The notes under the pieces were generated by a model. The model ran no database searches. It was not told the DNA's origin and saw only the letters and a program-made list of their open reading frames with translations. DNA of 64,000 nt, from assembly GCF_018343615.1 (NCBI RefSeq), contig NZ_JAGYPI010000001.1, positions 1,320,960-1,384,959 of the forward strand, given 5' to 3'. This DNA comes from Bacillus sp. FJAT-49736 (lineage in GTDB: Bacteria; Bacillota; Bacilli; Bacillales; Bacillaceae_C). Each line of letters starts with the position of its first letter. The first letter of the stretch is position 1. The position numbers were made by a program, and so were the translations under genes. This document shows positions 27,481 through 35,465 of the stretch, piece by piece.

Positions 27481-28398
27481 ATGAAAATACTTATAGCTTT
27501 ATTCATAATGTCTACCTATGCAATTGCGGAAAATACTATAAACCTAACTCTAGAAGGAAAAAGTCTTGGAGCAGTTCAAAGATCAGAATTTGTTCTGCCT
27601 CCATTTGATTATTCCGTGATTAACGATGAAAAGATGAACCATTTTCTAAAACAAATGGAAGAAAAAACATATAAGAACCCAATGAATGCAACCTTTAATG
27701 AAAAAGGGGCATTAATAAGCGAAAAGCCAGGTTATAAGCTTAATAAACCGAAATTTATGGATATGTTTTATACGGCTTATTTTAAAAGTGGTCCCGCCGC
27801 TTTTGAGGTTCCCCTACAAACTATTTATCCTAGAGTGGATAGCGAACTTCTTGATAATCTTCGTGAGAAAAGAATTGGCAGCTATGTTACTTTCTTTAAT
27901 AGTTCCAATAAAGAGCGCACACATAATATTCGACTTGCTGCGAATGCCATTAACGGTCATGTTGTTTTTCCAGGAGAAACATTTTCTTTCAATAAAATTG
28001 TGGGTAAACGAACTGTTGCAAAAGGCTATCTTCCAGCACCTGTCATCGTTAGAGGCGAGCTTTCCGAAGGTGTTGGCGGTGGTATTTGCCAAGTCTCCTC
28101 CACTTTATTCAATGCTGTTGATAAGGCTAGTGTCGACATTACAGAACGGTATTCCCACAGTAGGCGTGTGCCATATGTTCCGCCAAATAGAGATGCCACC
28201 GTAAGTTGGTATGGCCCTGATTTTAAATTTAAAAATCCTCACAATCGACCACTCCTGATAAGGGCACGAGTGATTGGAGGACAATTATTCGTTGTCGTTT
28301 TATCATCTGATGAAATTATATACAAGCCTAAAGATATACCTAGTGCACCAAAAAGGCTGCCAGTGGAGGTTAACTCCAAACAAAAAGGCGAAAACTAG
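27481..28398 (+). CDS. VanW-family protein (YoaR-like)
   Basis: 305 residues; a short signal sequence or anchor (MKILIALFIMSTYAIA) is followed by a secreted protein. The VanW domain occupies about 140-275: IRLAANAINGHVVFPGETFSFNKIVGKRT, then AKGYLPAPVIVRGELSEGVGGGICQVSSTLFNA and ERYSHSRRVPYVPPNRDATVSW. Length and layout are close to B. subtilis YoaR (303 aa). VanW accompanies some vancomycin-resistance clusters, but its biochemistry is not defined; a cell-wall role is likely. GGAGGTGGAA lies before the ATG at 27481. It is co-transcribed with the preceding secreted protein and ended by the terminator at 28407. Confidence 0.88.
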   Translation: MKILIALFIMSTYAIAENTINLTLEGKSLGAVQRSEFVLPPFDYSVINDEKMNHFLKQMEEKTYKNPMNATFNEKGALISEKPGYKLNKPKFMDMFYTAYFKSGPAAFEVPLQTIYPRVDSELLDNLREKRIGSYVTFFNSSNKERTHNIRLAANAINGHVVFPGETFSFNKIVGKRTVAKGYLPAPVIVRGELSEGVGGGICQVSSTLFNAVDKASVDITERYSHSRRVPYVPPNRDATVSWYGPDFKFKNPHNRPLLIRARVIGGQLFVVVLSSDEIIYKPKDIPSAPKRLPVEVNSKQKGEN

Positions 28399-28406
28399 TT
28401 TTATTA

Positions 28407-28442
28407 AAAAATCAACGTTTCAGCAAAACGTTGATTTTCTAA
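28407..28442. terminator. Bidirectional terminator
   Basis: AAAATCAACGTTT (28407-28420) pairs with AAACGTTGATTTT (28425-28438); A- and T-rich flanks serve both converging genes. Confidence 0.8.
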
Positions 28443-28446
28443 ACCT

Positions 28447-29439
28447 TTAAGATTGGCTTGTAAACATACGTCTATAATTATCCAGAAGATTAGTTAGTCT
28501 ATGAGATAGGTCTATCAGCCAATTCGGATCATTTTCGGAAATATCTATATCTACTGCCCTGTAAAGTCTTGTAAAGGAAAGAATATTATGCACCCTTTTA
28601 AACCATGCAGCATCCTTCCATAATGCTGAATCGATTTCTGTCACGCTTGTATACCCTAATAAAAATTGTCGGACGCAAGGATTTTCCATATTAACACCAT
28701 TTCCCATTACATCTCTTAGAGCAAACAAAATATCTGCACCATACCAATGAATCGAACAATCATCAAAATCCAATATTCCTATTGTACCGCCGTCCCAACG
28801 AAGATTATCGAGTTCAAAGTCAAAATGGATCATACCTATTTGTTTTTCTGGAATTTGAATGGTTTTTGCCCATTTTATGATTTGTTCTAATTCTTTTAGG
28901 GCAGCTGTTTCAGCTTGCGGCAGCTGTTTTTTCACCTGGGATAATTGCTTTAACCAATGCGGACGAAGCTCGTTCAAATGTTCAGGAAGCGTTTGCAAGC
29001 TTTGATGAAGCTGCCCAAGCGCTCTCCCCCATTCCACATATTGGTCCTGAGATAAATCTTCTATTTCATATTGCTTTCCAGGCAAGCCTTCAAATACTAC
29101 TGCAAAATATTCTCCGTTATCAGCATGGATGCTTTCAATAAATTGCTGATTTCTTGACTTCACAGGCTTCACTACTTTTACTGGAGTGCCTTGCAAATAG
29201 AGTAGGATTTCTATTTCGGCTTCCATCCACTGTTTTTCACGCTCAGAGGATTCATTAAATCGCAAGAAATGGGTAACCCCTTCCTTTTTGAAGATAAATA
29301 CAAAGTTTGCGGAAGATCGGAAATAATAGACAGATCCTTTGTCATATCCCCATCTTTCTAAAATCTCTTCAGCAAATGGACTGCGCCACTCCTCATTCAC
29401 TGTTTCTACCACTTTTCTCATTGTGCTTAATTTCATCAT
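28447..29439 (-). CDS. Aminoglycoside phosphotransferase-fold (APH/ChoK-like) kinase
   Basis: 330 residues from the ATG at 29439; GGAGGAT lies 6 bases upstream, whereas the open frame to 29559 has no ribosome site. The kinase fold shows the N-lobe FIFKKEGVTHFLRFN with its Lys, the hinge VFEGLPGKQYE, the catalytic loop IGMIHFDFELDNLRW (H-x-D-x-x-x-x-N) and the Mg2+-binding GILDFDDC. These families phosphorylate small molecules (aminoglycosides, choline, homoserine, fructosamine). The lack of mobile context argues against a dedicated resistance gene, and the substrate is unknown. Confidence 0.85.
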   Translation of the reverse strand: MMKLSTMRKVVETVNEEWRSPFAEEILERWGYDKGSVYYFRSSANFVFIFKKEGVTHFLRFNESSEREKQWMEAEIEILLYLQGTPVKVVKPVKSRNQQFIESIHADNGEYFAVVFEGLPGKQYEIEDLSQDQYVEWGRALGQLHQSLQTLPEHLNELRPHWLKQLSQVKKQLPQAETAALKELEQIIKWAKTIQIPEKQIGMIHFDFELDNLRWDGGTIGILDFDDCSIHWYGADILFALRDVMGNGVNMENPCVRQFLLGYTSVTEIDSALWKDAAWFKRVHNILSFTRLYRAVDIDISENDPNWLIDLSHRLTNLLDNYRRMFTSQS

Positions 29440-29513
29440 TTTGATATCCTCCAAATTCAAATAATAAAATGTGGAAAATAACAAAATGGATATAATGCTG
29501 TTTTTTCTCATGC

Positions 29514-29551
29514 AAAAAACCACGGAATAATTTTCATACATTCTGTGGTTT
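29514..29551 (-). terminator. Terminator downstream of the small ORF and DUF6509 genes
   Basis: AAACCACGGAAT (29517-29528) pairs with ATTCTGTGGTTT (29540-29551) with one G-T; the minus strand continues into a T-run. Confidence 0.7.
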
Positions 29552-29585
29552 TTATGCAATCCTTATAAAAATATCCGAACATTCA

Positions 29586-29675
29586 TTACCAATCAAGACT
29601 TAATTTAATCCGCAGGAGTGATTGGCAATAATCATTATATCCATCGTTATTTTCATACAGATTGACATCGCACAT
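29586..29675 (-). CDS. 29-residue hypothetical protein
   Basis: A short open frame: ATG at 29675, stop TAA at 29586, preceded at 4-5 bases by AAGGAAGGGAG, a strong ribosome site. The peptide begins MCDVNLYENNDGYNDYCQ and ends LLRIKLSLDW, with two Cys and an acidic, Asn/Tyr-rich first half. It lies between the DUF6509 gene (66 bases upstream on the same strand) and a good terminator, which fits a short transcribed gene. I recognise no family. It could instead be a chance frame. Confidence 0.45.
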   Translation of the reverse strand: MCDVNLYENNDGYNDYCQSLLRIKLSLDW

Positions 29676-29741
29676 TTCACTCCCTTCCTTTTAATTAAGA
29701 AAAATATACCAATGATTGTATGTATTGTCAATCATAAATAA

Positions 29742-30026
29742 TTATTCATTGAAATGCTGCTTGCAATATTCCTCTACCATTTCCTTCTCATCATCTTCCA
29801 ATTCAAAATCAAGGTATTGATCTGTTATTTTTTCATAAATTTGATATTGCGCCACACGGGATTCGTTACCTTCCACAACAAATATCGTTTTTATGTATAA
29901 ACCATTTTGGGAATAAAGCTCATCCTCTTCTGGAACTTCAATTGTAAGGATAAATTCATAACGATCCCCTGTTAAAATCCCTGTAGGGTCTTCTAGCTTC
30001 TCTATCGTATGTCCAGTAATATTCAT
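29742..30026 (-). CDS. DUF6509-family protein
   Basis: 94 residues. The N-terminus MNITGHTIEKLEDPTGILTGDRYEF and the acidic C-terminus (FELEDDEKEMVEEYCKQHF) fit the DUF6509 family of Bacillaceae: a small, strongly acidic cytoplasmic protein without signal or membrane segments. The function is unknown. AAAGGACG lies before the ATG at 30026. A 29-codon gene and a terminator follow. Confidence 0.75.
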   Translation of the reverse strand: MNITGHTIEKLEDPTGILTGDRYEFILTIEVPEEDELYSQNGLYIKTIFVVEGNESRVAQYQIYEKITDQYLDFELEDDEKEMVEEYCKQHFNE

Positions 30027-30318
30027 TATTATCGTCCTTTCACATTTCTTTACTTGTATGTTCTATTAACACCTTCATTATTATACACTTCACATGAAAT
30101 GAATAAATAGATTTTCATGTTATTTATAAAGATTCATTTCGTAAACTTTGTTGCGATTGGACCTTAATAAGGGTCAAATACTTAGGTCTCCAAGCAATTT
30201 CAGCAAATGTTCTTACGAAAAGATGCCGCGAAGCATTTAGTTTTACGGGTTGAAAACTTATTACGAACAACCACAATATATGCGAGAGTATCCTTCATAA
30301 AAATTGTAAGAAAAACTC
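30027..30318. other. Intergenic region
   Basis: About 290 bases; a weak hairpin with TAAGA/TCTTA arms (about 30293-30316) may end the TetM-like gene. No other feature was recognised. Confidence 0.35.
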
Positions 30319-32280
30319 TTATTTTAATAAATGCATCTTACCTTCTGCTTCGTTCCAGGGTACTGAATAACCAGCGCCTTTTGAACAAAAAATCGAAGCG
30401 GAAGTGTATTCGGGATCTGCATCCTTGTTGTATTGAATTCTATCTATTACTTCCTGCTGATTATGGCAAGGATAATAACCTCCAAAAGTAAGACTTATAA
30501 ATCCTCTTCCTTGAGTAAAGGAGGCAAGCACCGTACTATATTCCATAAAGGTGGCTACTGGGGCTTTCCCTGTAATAATTGCTTTATTCCCGTAGGTTTC
30601 AGGAGATTCAAAATTTCCATGTGCACTCTGCACATCTGCTAAAACCCTTCCCATTAGCTCTATCTCAACCTTAATTTTAAATTCATAATAGGGTTCCAGC
30701 AAAATGTTTTCTGCCTTCTCCAAACCTTGACGTAAAGCTCTTAATGTCGCTTCGCGAAAATCACCGCCACTTGTATGCTTGAGATGGGCTCGTCCAGTTA
30801 GTAAAGTAATATGTAAATCTGCTAAAGAAGAGCCCGTAAGAATGCCGCGATGCTCTTTTTCGAAAAGATGATGTTGAATAAGATTTTGATAACTTAAAGG
30901 TAAATCATCCACATGACAAGCACTGGAGAAGGTGATCCCGTTTCCTTTTTCACCAGGTTCTAATTGGAGATGAACCTCCGCATAATGTTTTAGCGGTTCA
31001 AAGTGGCCATATCCGTTCACTTTCGATGCAATCGTTTCCTTGTATATAATTTTTGGCTTTTCGAAATATACCTTGATTCCAAAGCGATCCTGAACAATTT
31101 GCTCCAAAACCTCCAGCTGAATTTTTCCCATGACATGAATGTGGATTTCTTGCAGTTGTTCCTCCCATGTCACCATAAGAGAGGGATCCTCGTCATCAAG
31201 AATTCGAAAAAATTTCAATGCGTCTTTTGCGTTTATATTTGCATCAATAATAACCTTTGATTTTAGCGTTGGTATCATCTCATATTGTATATGGTCCTGT
31301 GATGTGCCAATTGTATTGCCGATAGACATGGACGATAAACCTGTTACAGCAAACAACTCACCAGCACTGACTTTATCAACAGGGTAAAACCTCTTCCCAT
31401 TATATTTTCTTATTTGCGTAACTTTTTCCTTAAATAGTTGCTCCTGCTTTGTATAGGAAATCTCATCTCTGACTTGCAAAGACCCGCTTAATGCTTTAAA
31501 AAAGGTCAATCTTGTTCCATTGTCATCATAACGTATTTTGTATATTCTACCGGAAAAGGGACCCTCTGATGAATAGCTACTAAACGTTAGCACATCTAAA
31601 ACTTCGAGAAATTCTAATATGCCAAAATCCTGTAAAGCGGAACCTGATGAAATTGGGAAAATGATATTTTGCTTAAACATGTTTTTCATTTCTGTTAACC
31701 ATAGCTCTTTTTTTTGATAACCATTCATCATATATTCTTCTAATAAATATTCATTACGTTCAGCAATAAATTCAGCCAATTCCTCATTCATTTCCCCATT
31801 TGTAAAAGCATCATCTAGACGAAAAACATCTTCTGTTAAATTCAACTTTATATCTTCTATCACTCTATTAATATCAGCACCTTCCCGATCCATTTTATTA
31901 ATAAAGAAAAAGGAAGGGATTTTATGCTTTCTTAATAAGTTCCAAACTGTCTCCGTATGACCTTCTACACCTTCGACGGCACTTAAAATAATAATGGCAT
32001 AATCCATCACTTGAATAGCGCGTTCCATTTCCGCTGAAAAATCAACATGTCCAGGTGTGTCAATTAGCGTATACATAGAATCACCAAAAGTGAAATCCGC
32101 CTGATCGGCAAAAACAGTGATTCCTCTCGCCTTTTCAATAGAATGACTATCTAAAAATGCATCTTGATGATCCACTCTTCCTCTATGGGCAATACTTTTG
32201 GTATGAAATAACAGCTGTTCGGCAAATGTTGTTTTCCCCGCATCCACATGTGCTAATATACCAACTGTTTTATGACTCAT
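30319..32280 (-). CDS. TetM/EF-G-like ribosomal GTPase
   Basis: 653 residues, about the length of TetM (639). GTPase motifs are G1 AHVDAGKTTF (10-19), G2 ARGITV, G3 DTPGHVDFS and G4 FINKMDREG, followed by a beta-barrel domain II, domain III, an S5-like domain IV (HLQLEPGEKGNGITF) and a C-terminal EF-G-like domain (YYEFKIKVEIELMGRVLADVQ). It belongs to the tetracycline-resistance ribosomal-protection group. Chromosomal copies in Bacillaceae form a separate branch that may or may not confer resistance. GAGGTG precedes the ATG at 32280. There are no mobile elements around it, so it is probably an old chromosomal paralogue. Confidence 0.88.
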   Translation of the reverse strand: MSHKTVGILAHVDAGKTTFAEQLLFHTKSIAHRGRVDHQDAFLDSHSIEKARGITVFADQADFTFGDSMYTLIDTPGHVDFSAEMERAIQVMDYAIIILSAVEGVEGHTETVWNLLRKHKIPSFFFINKMDREGADINRVIEDIKLNLTEDVFRLDDAFTNGEMNEELAEFIAERNEYLLEEYMMNGYQKKELWLTEMKNMFKQNIIFPISSGSALQDFGILEFLEVLDVLTFSSYSSEGPFSGRIYKIRYDDNGTRLTFFKALSGSLQVRDEISYTKQEQLFKEKVTQIRKYNGKRFYPVDKVSAGELFAVTGLSSMSIGNTIGTSQDHIQYEMIPTLKSKVIIDANINAKDALKFFRILDDEDPSLMVTWEEQLQEIHIHVMGKIQLEVLEQIVQDRFGIKVYFEKPKIIYKETIASKVNGYGHFEPLKHYAEVHLQLEPGEKGNGITFSSACHVDDLPLSYQNLIQHHLFEKEHRGILTGSSLADLHITLLTGRAHLKHTSGGDFREATLRALRQGLEKAENILLEPYYEFKIKVEIELMGRVLADVQSAHGNFESPETYGNKAIITGKAPVATFMEYSTVLASFTQGRGFISLTFGGYYPCHNQQEVIDRIQYNKDADPEYTSASIFCSKGAGYSVPWNEAEGKMHLLK

Positions 32281-32416
32281 TATGACACCTCATATGTAAT
32301 AATTGTGTTGTAGACTATTATAACATTGTCCATCGATACACACTCTTTTATATATGCTTAGTACATACAAATTTAATATACCGCAGCCCGCAACTACAAG
32401 AATTCAAATTCTCAAT

Positions 32417-33226
32417 TTAATGCTGACAACCATCACAATAATAGGTTTTATGCGATGATATCAACTCCATTTTAATCATGGAGCTGCATCTCTTACATGC
32501 TTCTCCTTCTCTTCCATGAACTTTCAGTAAATCTTCGTATCTTCCTGTTAAGGAATCGCCGCTGAAAAACGGGTGCTCCATATATCCGCCATTTTCAACA
32601 GCAGTTTTTAACACAGTACTAATAGAGTGATACAATTCATTTATTTCTTGTTCCGATAATTGCGTAATGTTTCTAGATGGTAAGATTTTGGCTTGAAAGC
32701 AAATCTCGTCCGAATAGCGATTTCCAATCCCAGCAATAAATCTTTGATCTATTAAGACTGACTTTAATTTTCCGTGCTTATTCCTTAACATATCCCGAAA
32801 TGCAGATTCGGTAAAATAATCACTTAAAGGCTCAGGACCTAAATCTGAGAGGATTTCCTCCACTTTTTTTATATCATGTAGATGAAGATATCCTAATCGT
32901 AAACCAATAAAATATAAATGGTGCTCCCCAAACGATAGACGAATTTGCACCGTTCTTTTCGGCTTGTCCGCTTCCAACCCGTAAAACATCCAGCCACCAA
33001 GCATTAAATGTAATAACAAAACATAATGATTATCTGTGTAAAATAATAGGTGCTTGGCTCTTCGGTCTATTTGTGTAATTTGCTGGGATGTAATCTTTTG
33101 AATAAATACGTCTGGCACCACATTAACTGATTTATTTCGGTTAATTTGAACTTCTGTGATATTCTTATCTAAAATAAATCGGTTCAATTGTAATTTGTAA
33201 TGCTCCATTTCCGGAAGCTCTGGCAT
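32417..33226 (-). CDS. Fpg/Nei-family DNA glycosylase, divergent
   Basis: 269 residues. The catalytic N-terminus MPELPEME (Pro2, Glu3), Lys58 in RRAKHLLF, the helix-two-turn-helix core KSVLIDQRFIAGIGNRYSDEICF and a four-Cys zinc finger (CKRC...CDGC) are present, so it should act as a bifunctional glycosylase/AP lyase on oxidised bases. One oddity is that the zinc-hairpin Arg of classical Fpg (G-R-x-T-x-x-C) is Lys here (SSHKTYYC). It is likely a paralogue, with the true mutM next to polA elsewhere. GGAGG lies before the ATG at 33226. Confidence 0.88.
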   Translation of the reverse strand: MPELPEMEHYKLQLNRFILDKNITEVQINRNKSVNVVPDVFIQKITSQQITQIDRRAKHLLFYTDNHYVLLLHLMLGGWMFYGLEADKPKRTVQIRLSFGEHHLYFIGLRLGYLHLHDIKKVEEILSDLGPEPLSDYFTESAFRDMLRNKHGKLKSVLIDQRFIAGIGNRYSDEICFQAKILPSRNITQLSEQEINELYHSISTVLKTAVENGGYMEHPFFSGDSLTGRYEDLLKVHGREGEACKRCSSMIKMELISSHKTYYCDGCQH

Positions 33227-33306
33227 AATTAAACCTCCTATTCCTATATTAGGTTTATTATTCCCTAGAAACCGAAAGAAACTGACAAACTAAAAAACTC
33301 CGTCAC

Positions 33307-33930
33307 TTATGGACAGAGTAATGACATGATTTCTGTTGGTTTATTAAAAATATGATCTGCCTCATGAAATCCTTCTTTCGTTTTCGCTCCCCAATATGCC
33401 AAACCAAATTTTGCTCCAGCTAATTTTGCACATTGCATATCATAATTAGTATCCCCGATATAGATCGTCTCTTCCGGTTTTGCCGCCAAAAGATCCAAGC
33501 ATTTTTGCAAGGGGTCTGGGTTCGGTTTATGTTTAAGCGTATCATCCGCACAAATATAATGATCAAAGTAATCCGTTAATCCAAAGGGTTCAAACCCATC
33601 CGCGAATTCTTGTCTTGTCTTAGATGTAACAATTCCGAGTTTTACATCACAACAGGCTAAAAATAAAATTACTTCCCTTAAACCGGTAAAAATAGAAATC
33701 TCATGAAGGTATCTGGATTCTAACTGAATCCAACGATTAAGAACAAGCTCTGGATTAGAAACGTGAATAAGTTTTAATGCATCTTCTCCAGGGATTCCTA
33801 GTGCAAATCGTAATTCTTCTAGAGGCAGGAACTTATCTTCCACTTCCAATGCCTTTTGTAAAGATTTTAAAATAGCCATTTCTGTATCCAATATTGTTCC
33901 ATCAATATCAAAAATAACATTTTTATACAC
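33307..33930 (-). CDS. HAD-superfamily phosphatase (PGPase/beta-PGM-like)
   Basis: 207 residues from a GTG at 33930, 7 bases after GGGGAGGA. Motif I is FDIDGTILDTE (Asp nucleophile and acid/base), motif II is GIVTSKTR, motif III is KHKPNPDPL, and motif IV is YIGDTNYDMQCA. A C1-type helical cap is present (about 18-80). The substrate is unknown; phosphoglycolate- or sugar-phosphate-type monoesters are usual. It starts 29 bases after the DeoR regulator, in one operon, which suggests the phosphatase acts on a compound that the regulator senses. A terminator hairpin overlaps its 3' end (about 33290-33318). Confidence 0.87.
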   Translation of the reverse strand: MYKNVIFDIDGTILDTEMAILKSLQKALEVEDKFLPLEELRFALGIPGEDALKLIHVSNPELVLNRWIQLESRYLHEISIFTGLREVILFLACCDVKLGIVTSKTRQEFADGFEPFGLTDYFDHYICADDTLKHKPNPDPLQKCLDLLAAKPEETIYIGDTNYDMQCAKLAGAKFGLAYWGAKTKEGFHEADHIFNKPTEIMSLLCP

Positions 33931-33959
33931 TCTATTCTCCTCCCCATATCATTGATGCA

Positions 33960-34718
33960 TTACTTAGCTATAATTAATTCAACCCCATGATCTTCTATTT
34001 TTTCTTTTATTGCCGTTTCTGGTACCTTATCGGTGATTATCGTATGTATATTTTCAAACCCTGCTAAACAAAAAAACCTTCTTTTCTCAAATTTGGAATG
34101 ATCCGCAAGAACAATTACTTTATCGGCTCTTTTCATAGCTTCCTGAATTAAAGAAACTTCCTCTTCATAAGGAGTGGTTAATCCATCCAATGATATACCG
34201 CAAGAACCAATGAATGTTTTATCTACATGATATTTTGCCAGCATACCTGCTGCTTGTGACCCGTAAACAAACCGTTGCTCATTATTTATCATTCCTCCAA
34301 GCAGATAAATCTTTATTTTCTCTTTTTGCGTCAATAGTCCCGCAGTATCTATTGCATTCGTAATGACAACATTATTTTTAGTAGACATATAATCCATCGC
34401 ATGACGAACGGTAGTTGAATTATCTACAAACAAATAATCGCCATCCATGATCATAGATGCTGCTTGTTTACCTATCATTTTTTTAGAGGGGACTTCGGAT
34501 AACATTCTTTCTTCATAATTAGGGGTATCTTTTGATAACGAAGGAAGAATCGCTGCACCACGCGTTCGAATGATTTTCCCTTGTTCTTCCAATTTCACAA
34601 TGTCTCGCCGTGCAGTATCCCTAGAAACATCGAAATGCTCACATATTTCCTCAATACTAATGCGGTGACTTTTTTGCAATAGTTTCATTATTGAAAGCAA
34701 GCGCTCATCTTGAAACAT
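33960..34718 (-). CDS. DeoR-family transcriptional regulator
   Basis: 252 residues. The N-terminal winged helix (ISIEEICEHFDVSRDTARRDIVKLEEQGKI, about 18-47, then RTRGAAIL) is the DeoR signature. The C-terminal sugar-phosphate sensor has DGDYLFVDNSTTV, NAIDTAGLL, LLGGMIN and VDKTFIGSCGISLDG. DeoR-type repressors bind operators near their own promoters and respond to phosphorylated sugars. GGGAGG precedes the ATG at 34718. Four TAAGT repeats at 10-bp spacing just upstream are the probable operator. It is co-transcribed with the HAD phosphatase. Confidence 0.9.
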   Translation of the reverse strand: MFQDERLLSIMKLLQKSHRISIEEICEHFDVSRDTARRDIVKLEEQGKIIRTRGAAILPSLSKDTPNYEERMLSEVPSKKMIGKQAASMIMDGDYLFVDNSTTVRHAMDYMSTKNNVVITNAIDTAGLLTQKEKIKIYLLGGMINNEQRFVYGSQAAGMLAKYHVDKTFIGSCGISLDGLTTPYEEEVSLIQEAMKRADKVIVLADHSKFEKRRFFCLAGFENIHTIITDKVPETAIKEKIEDHGVELIIAK

Positions 34719-34734
34719 AAATACCTCCCAATTT

Positions 34735-34769
34735 TAAGTGATATTAAGTGTTCGTAAGTAAAACTAAGT
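34735..34769. promoter_or_regulatory. Four TAAGT direct repeats at 10-bp spacing (probable DeoR operator)
   Basis: TAAGT starts at 34735, 34745, 34755 and 34765, 17-51 bases upstream of the deoR-type ATG. Exact 10-bp phasing places all boxes on one helix face. DeoR-family operators are commonly direct repeats about one turn apart. Confidence 0.6.
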
Positions 34770-35008
34770 ATTTGATTTTATTATATGCTATTCAGGTTTA
34801 GTGTCAAATTTATTTAATAAGGTCAGAATTGAACTTACATAATAAAAAATGCCCCCGAAAACATGGCCATGTTTAAGATTTATAACAATATTCAAAAGTA
34901 GTAAGGTGGAATAGGATTATGGATTTTAAAACTTCTTGTGAGTCAGCTCATAAAAAAGTTGAAAAATAGTGATTTTTATATAAAATAAAAAATTAAAACG
35001 AAAATACA
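34770..35008. other. Intergenic region between the DeoR operator and the T-box promoter
   Basis: AT-rich. A 16-codon frame with a fair ribosome site (AAGGTGG, ATG at 34919) occurs but is probably fortuitous. Nothing else was recognised. Confidence 0.3.
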
Positions 35009-35037
35009 TTGACACTAGAATTTCAACTTGCTATATT
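35009..35037 (+). promoter_or_regulatory. Sigma-A promoter of the T-box leader
   Basis: TTGACA (35009-35014), a 17-base spacer and TATATT (35032-35037) form a near-consensus vegetative promoter. Transcription would start at about 35044 and run into the T-box leader. Confidence 0.8.
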
Positions 35038-35109
35038 AGTAGACATACTTTATCGCTTAAAAGCGCAAACGTTTCAAAGCTATTCAAATTAAATTAAATA
35101 CATGCGTTG

Positions 35110-35345
35110 AAGGGAACGTAGTAGCCACTGTAAATTGATTTTAGAGAGCTGATGAATGGTGAAAAATCAGTACAATTGCAATTGGTGAATTTCACTCCTG
35201 GAGCATTCTTATTCTCCAAGAATAGGAACGGTTAATAACCGTTATAACAATGAAGAGGTAAGCTAAATGCTTGCAATTAGGGTGGTAACGCGATCAAATA
35301 ATCGTCCCTACTAGGATTTCGTCCTGGTAGGGACTTTTTTTATAT
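35110..35345 (+). promoter_or_regulatory. T-box riboswitch upstream of the amino acid permease
   Basis: Stem I contains AGAGAGCTGATGAATGG and ends with GGTGAATTTCACTCCTGGAGC. The likely specifier codon is TTC (35191-35193, Phe), followed by the usual A. The T-box sequence AATTAGGGTGGTAACGCG lies at about 35276-35292, followed by the terminator GTCCCTACTAGGA/TCCTGGTAGGGAC (35304-35334) and TTTTTTT. Uncharged tRNA would favour the antiterminator and switch on the permease. The specifier was read by pattern, not by a folding program. Confidence 0.93.
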
Positions 35346-35465
35346 AAATTTATTAATGCTTTGACAAGTTTACACAGCTGATGTATTTTTCATGAAACAT
35401 GAATACAAAAGCATACTATCCATATCATTTATTATGGACAACTATAGTGGAAAGGCTGGAGCAGC

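Noticed and set aside
28447-29439. Aminoglycoside resistance kinase
   Set aside because: The phosphotransferase fold is general, and the context gives no sign of a resistance cassette.
30207-30642. Plus-strand open frames opposite the TetM-like gene
   Set aside because: They lie antisense to the conserved 3' half of the GTPase gene, have no ribosome sites and show no family features.
30319-32280. Acquired tetracycline-resistance gene
   Set aside because: The protein is TetM-like, but there is no transposon, integrase, leader attenuator or composition change around it; an old chromosomal relative is more likely.
34919-34969. 16-codon frame MDFKTSCESAHKKVEK between the deoR gene and the T-box
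   Set aside because: A fair ribosome site, but it is very short, without a promoter or terminator of its own.
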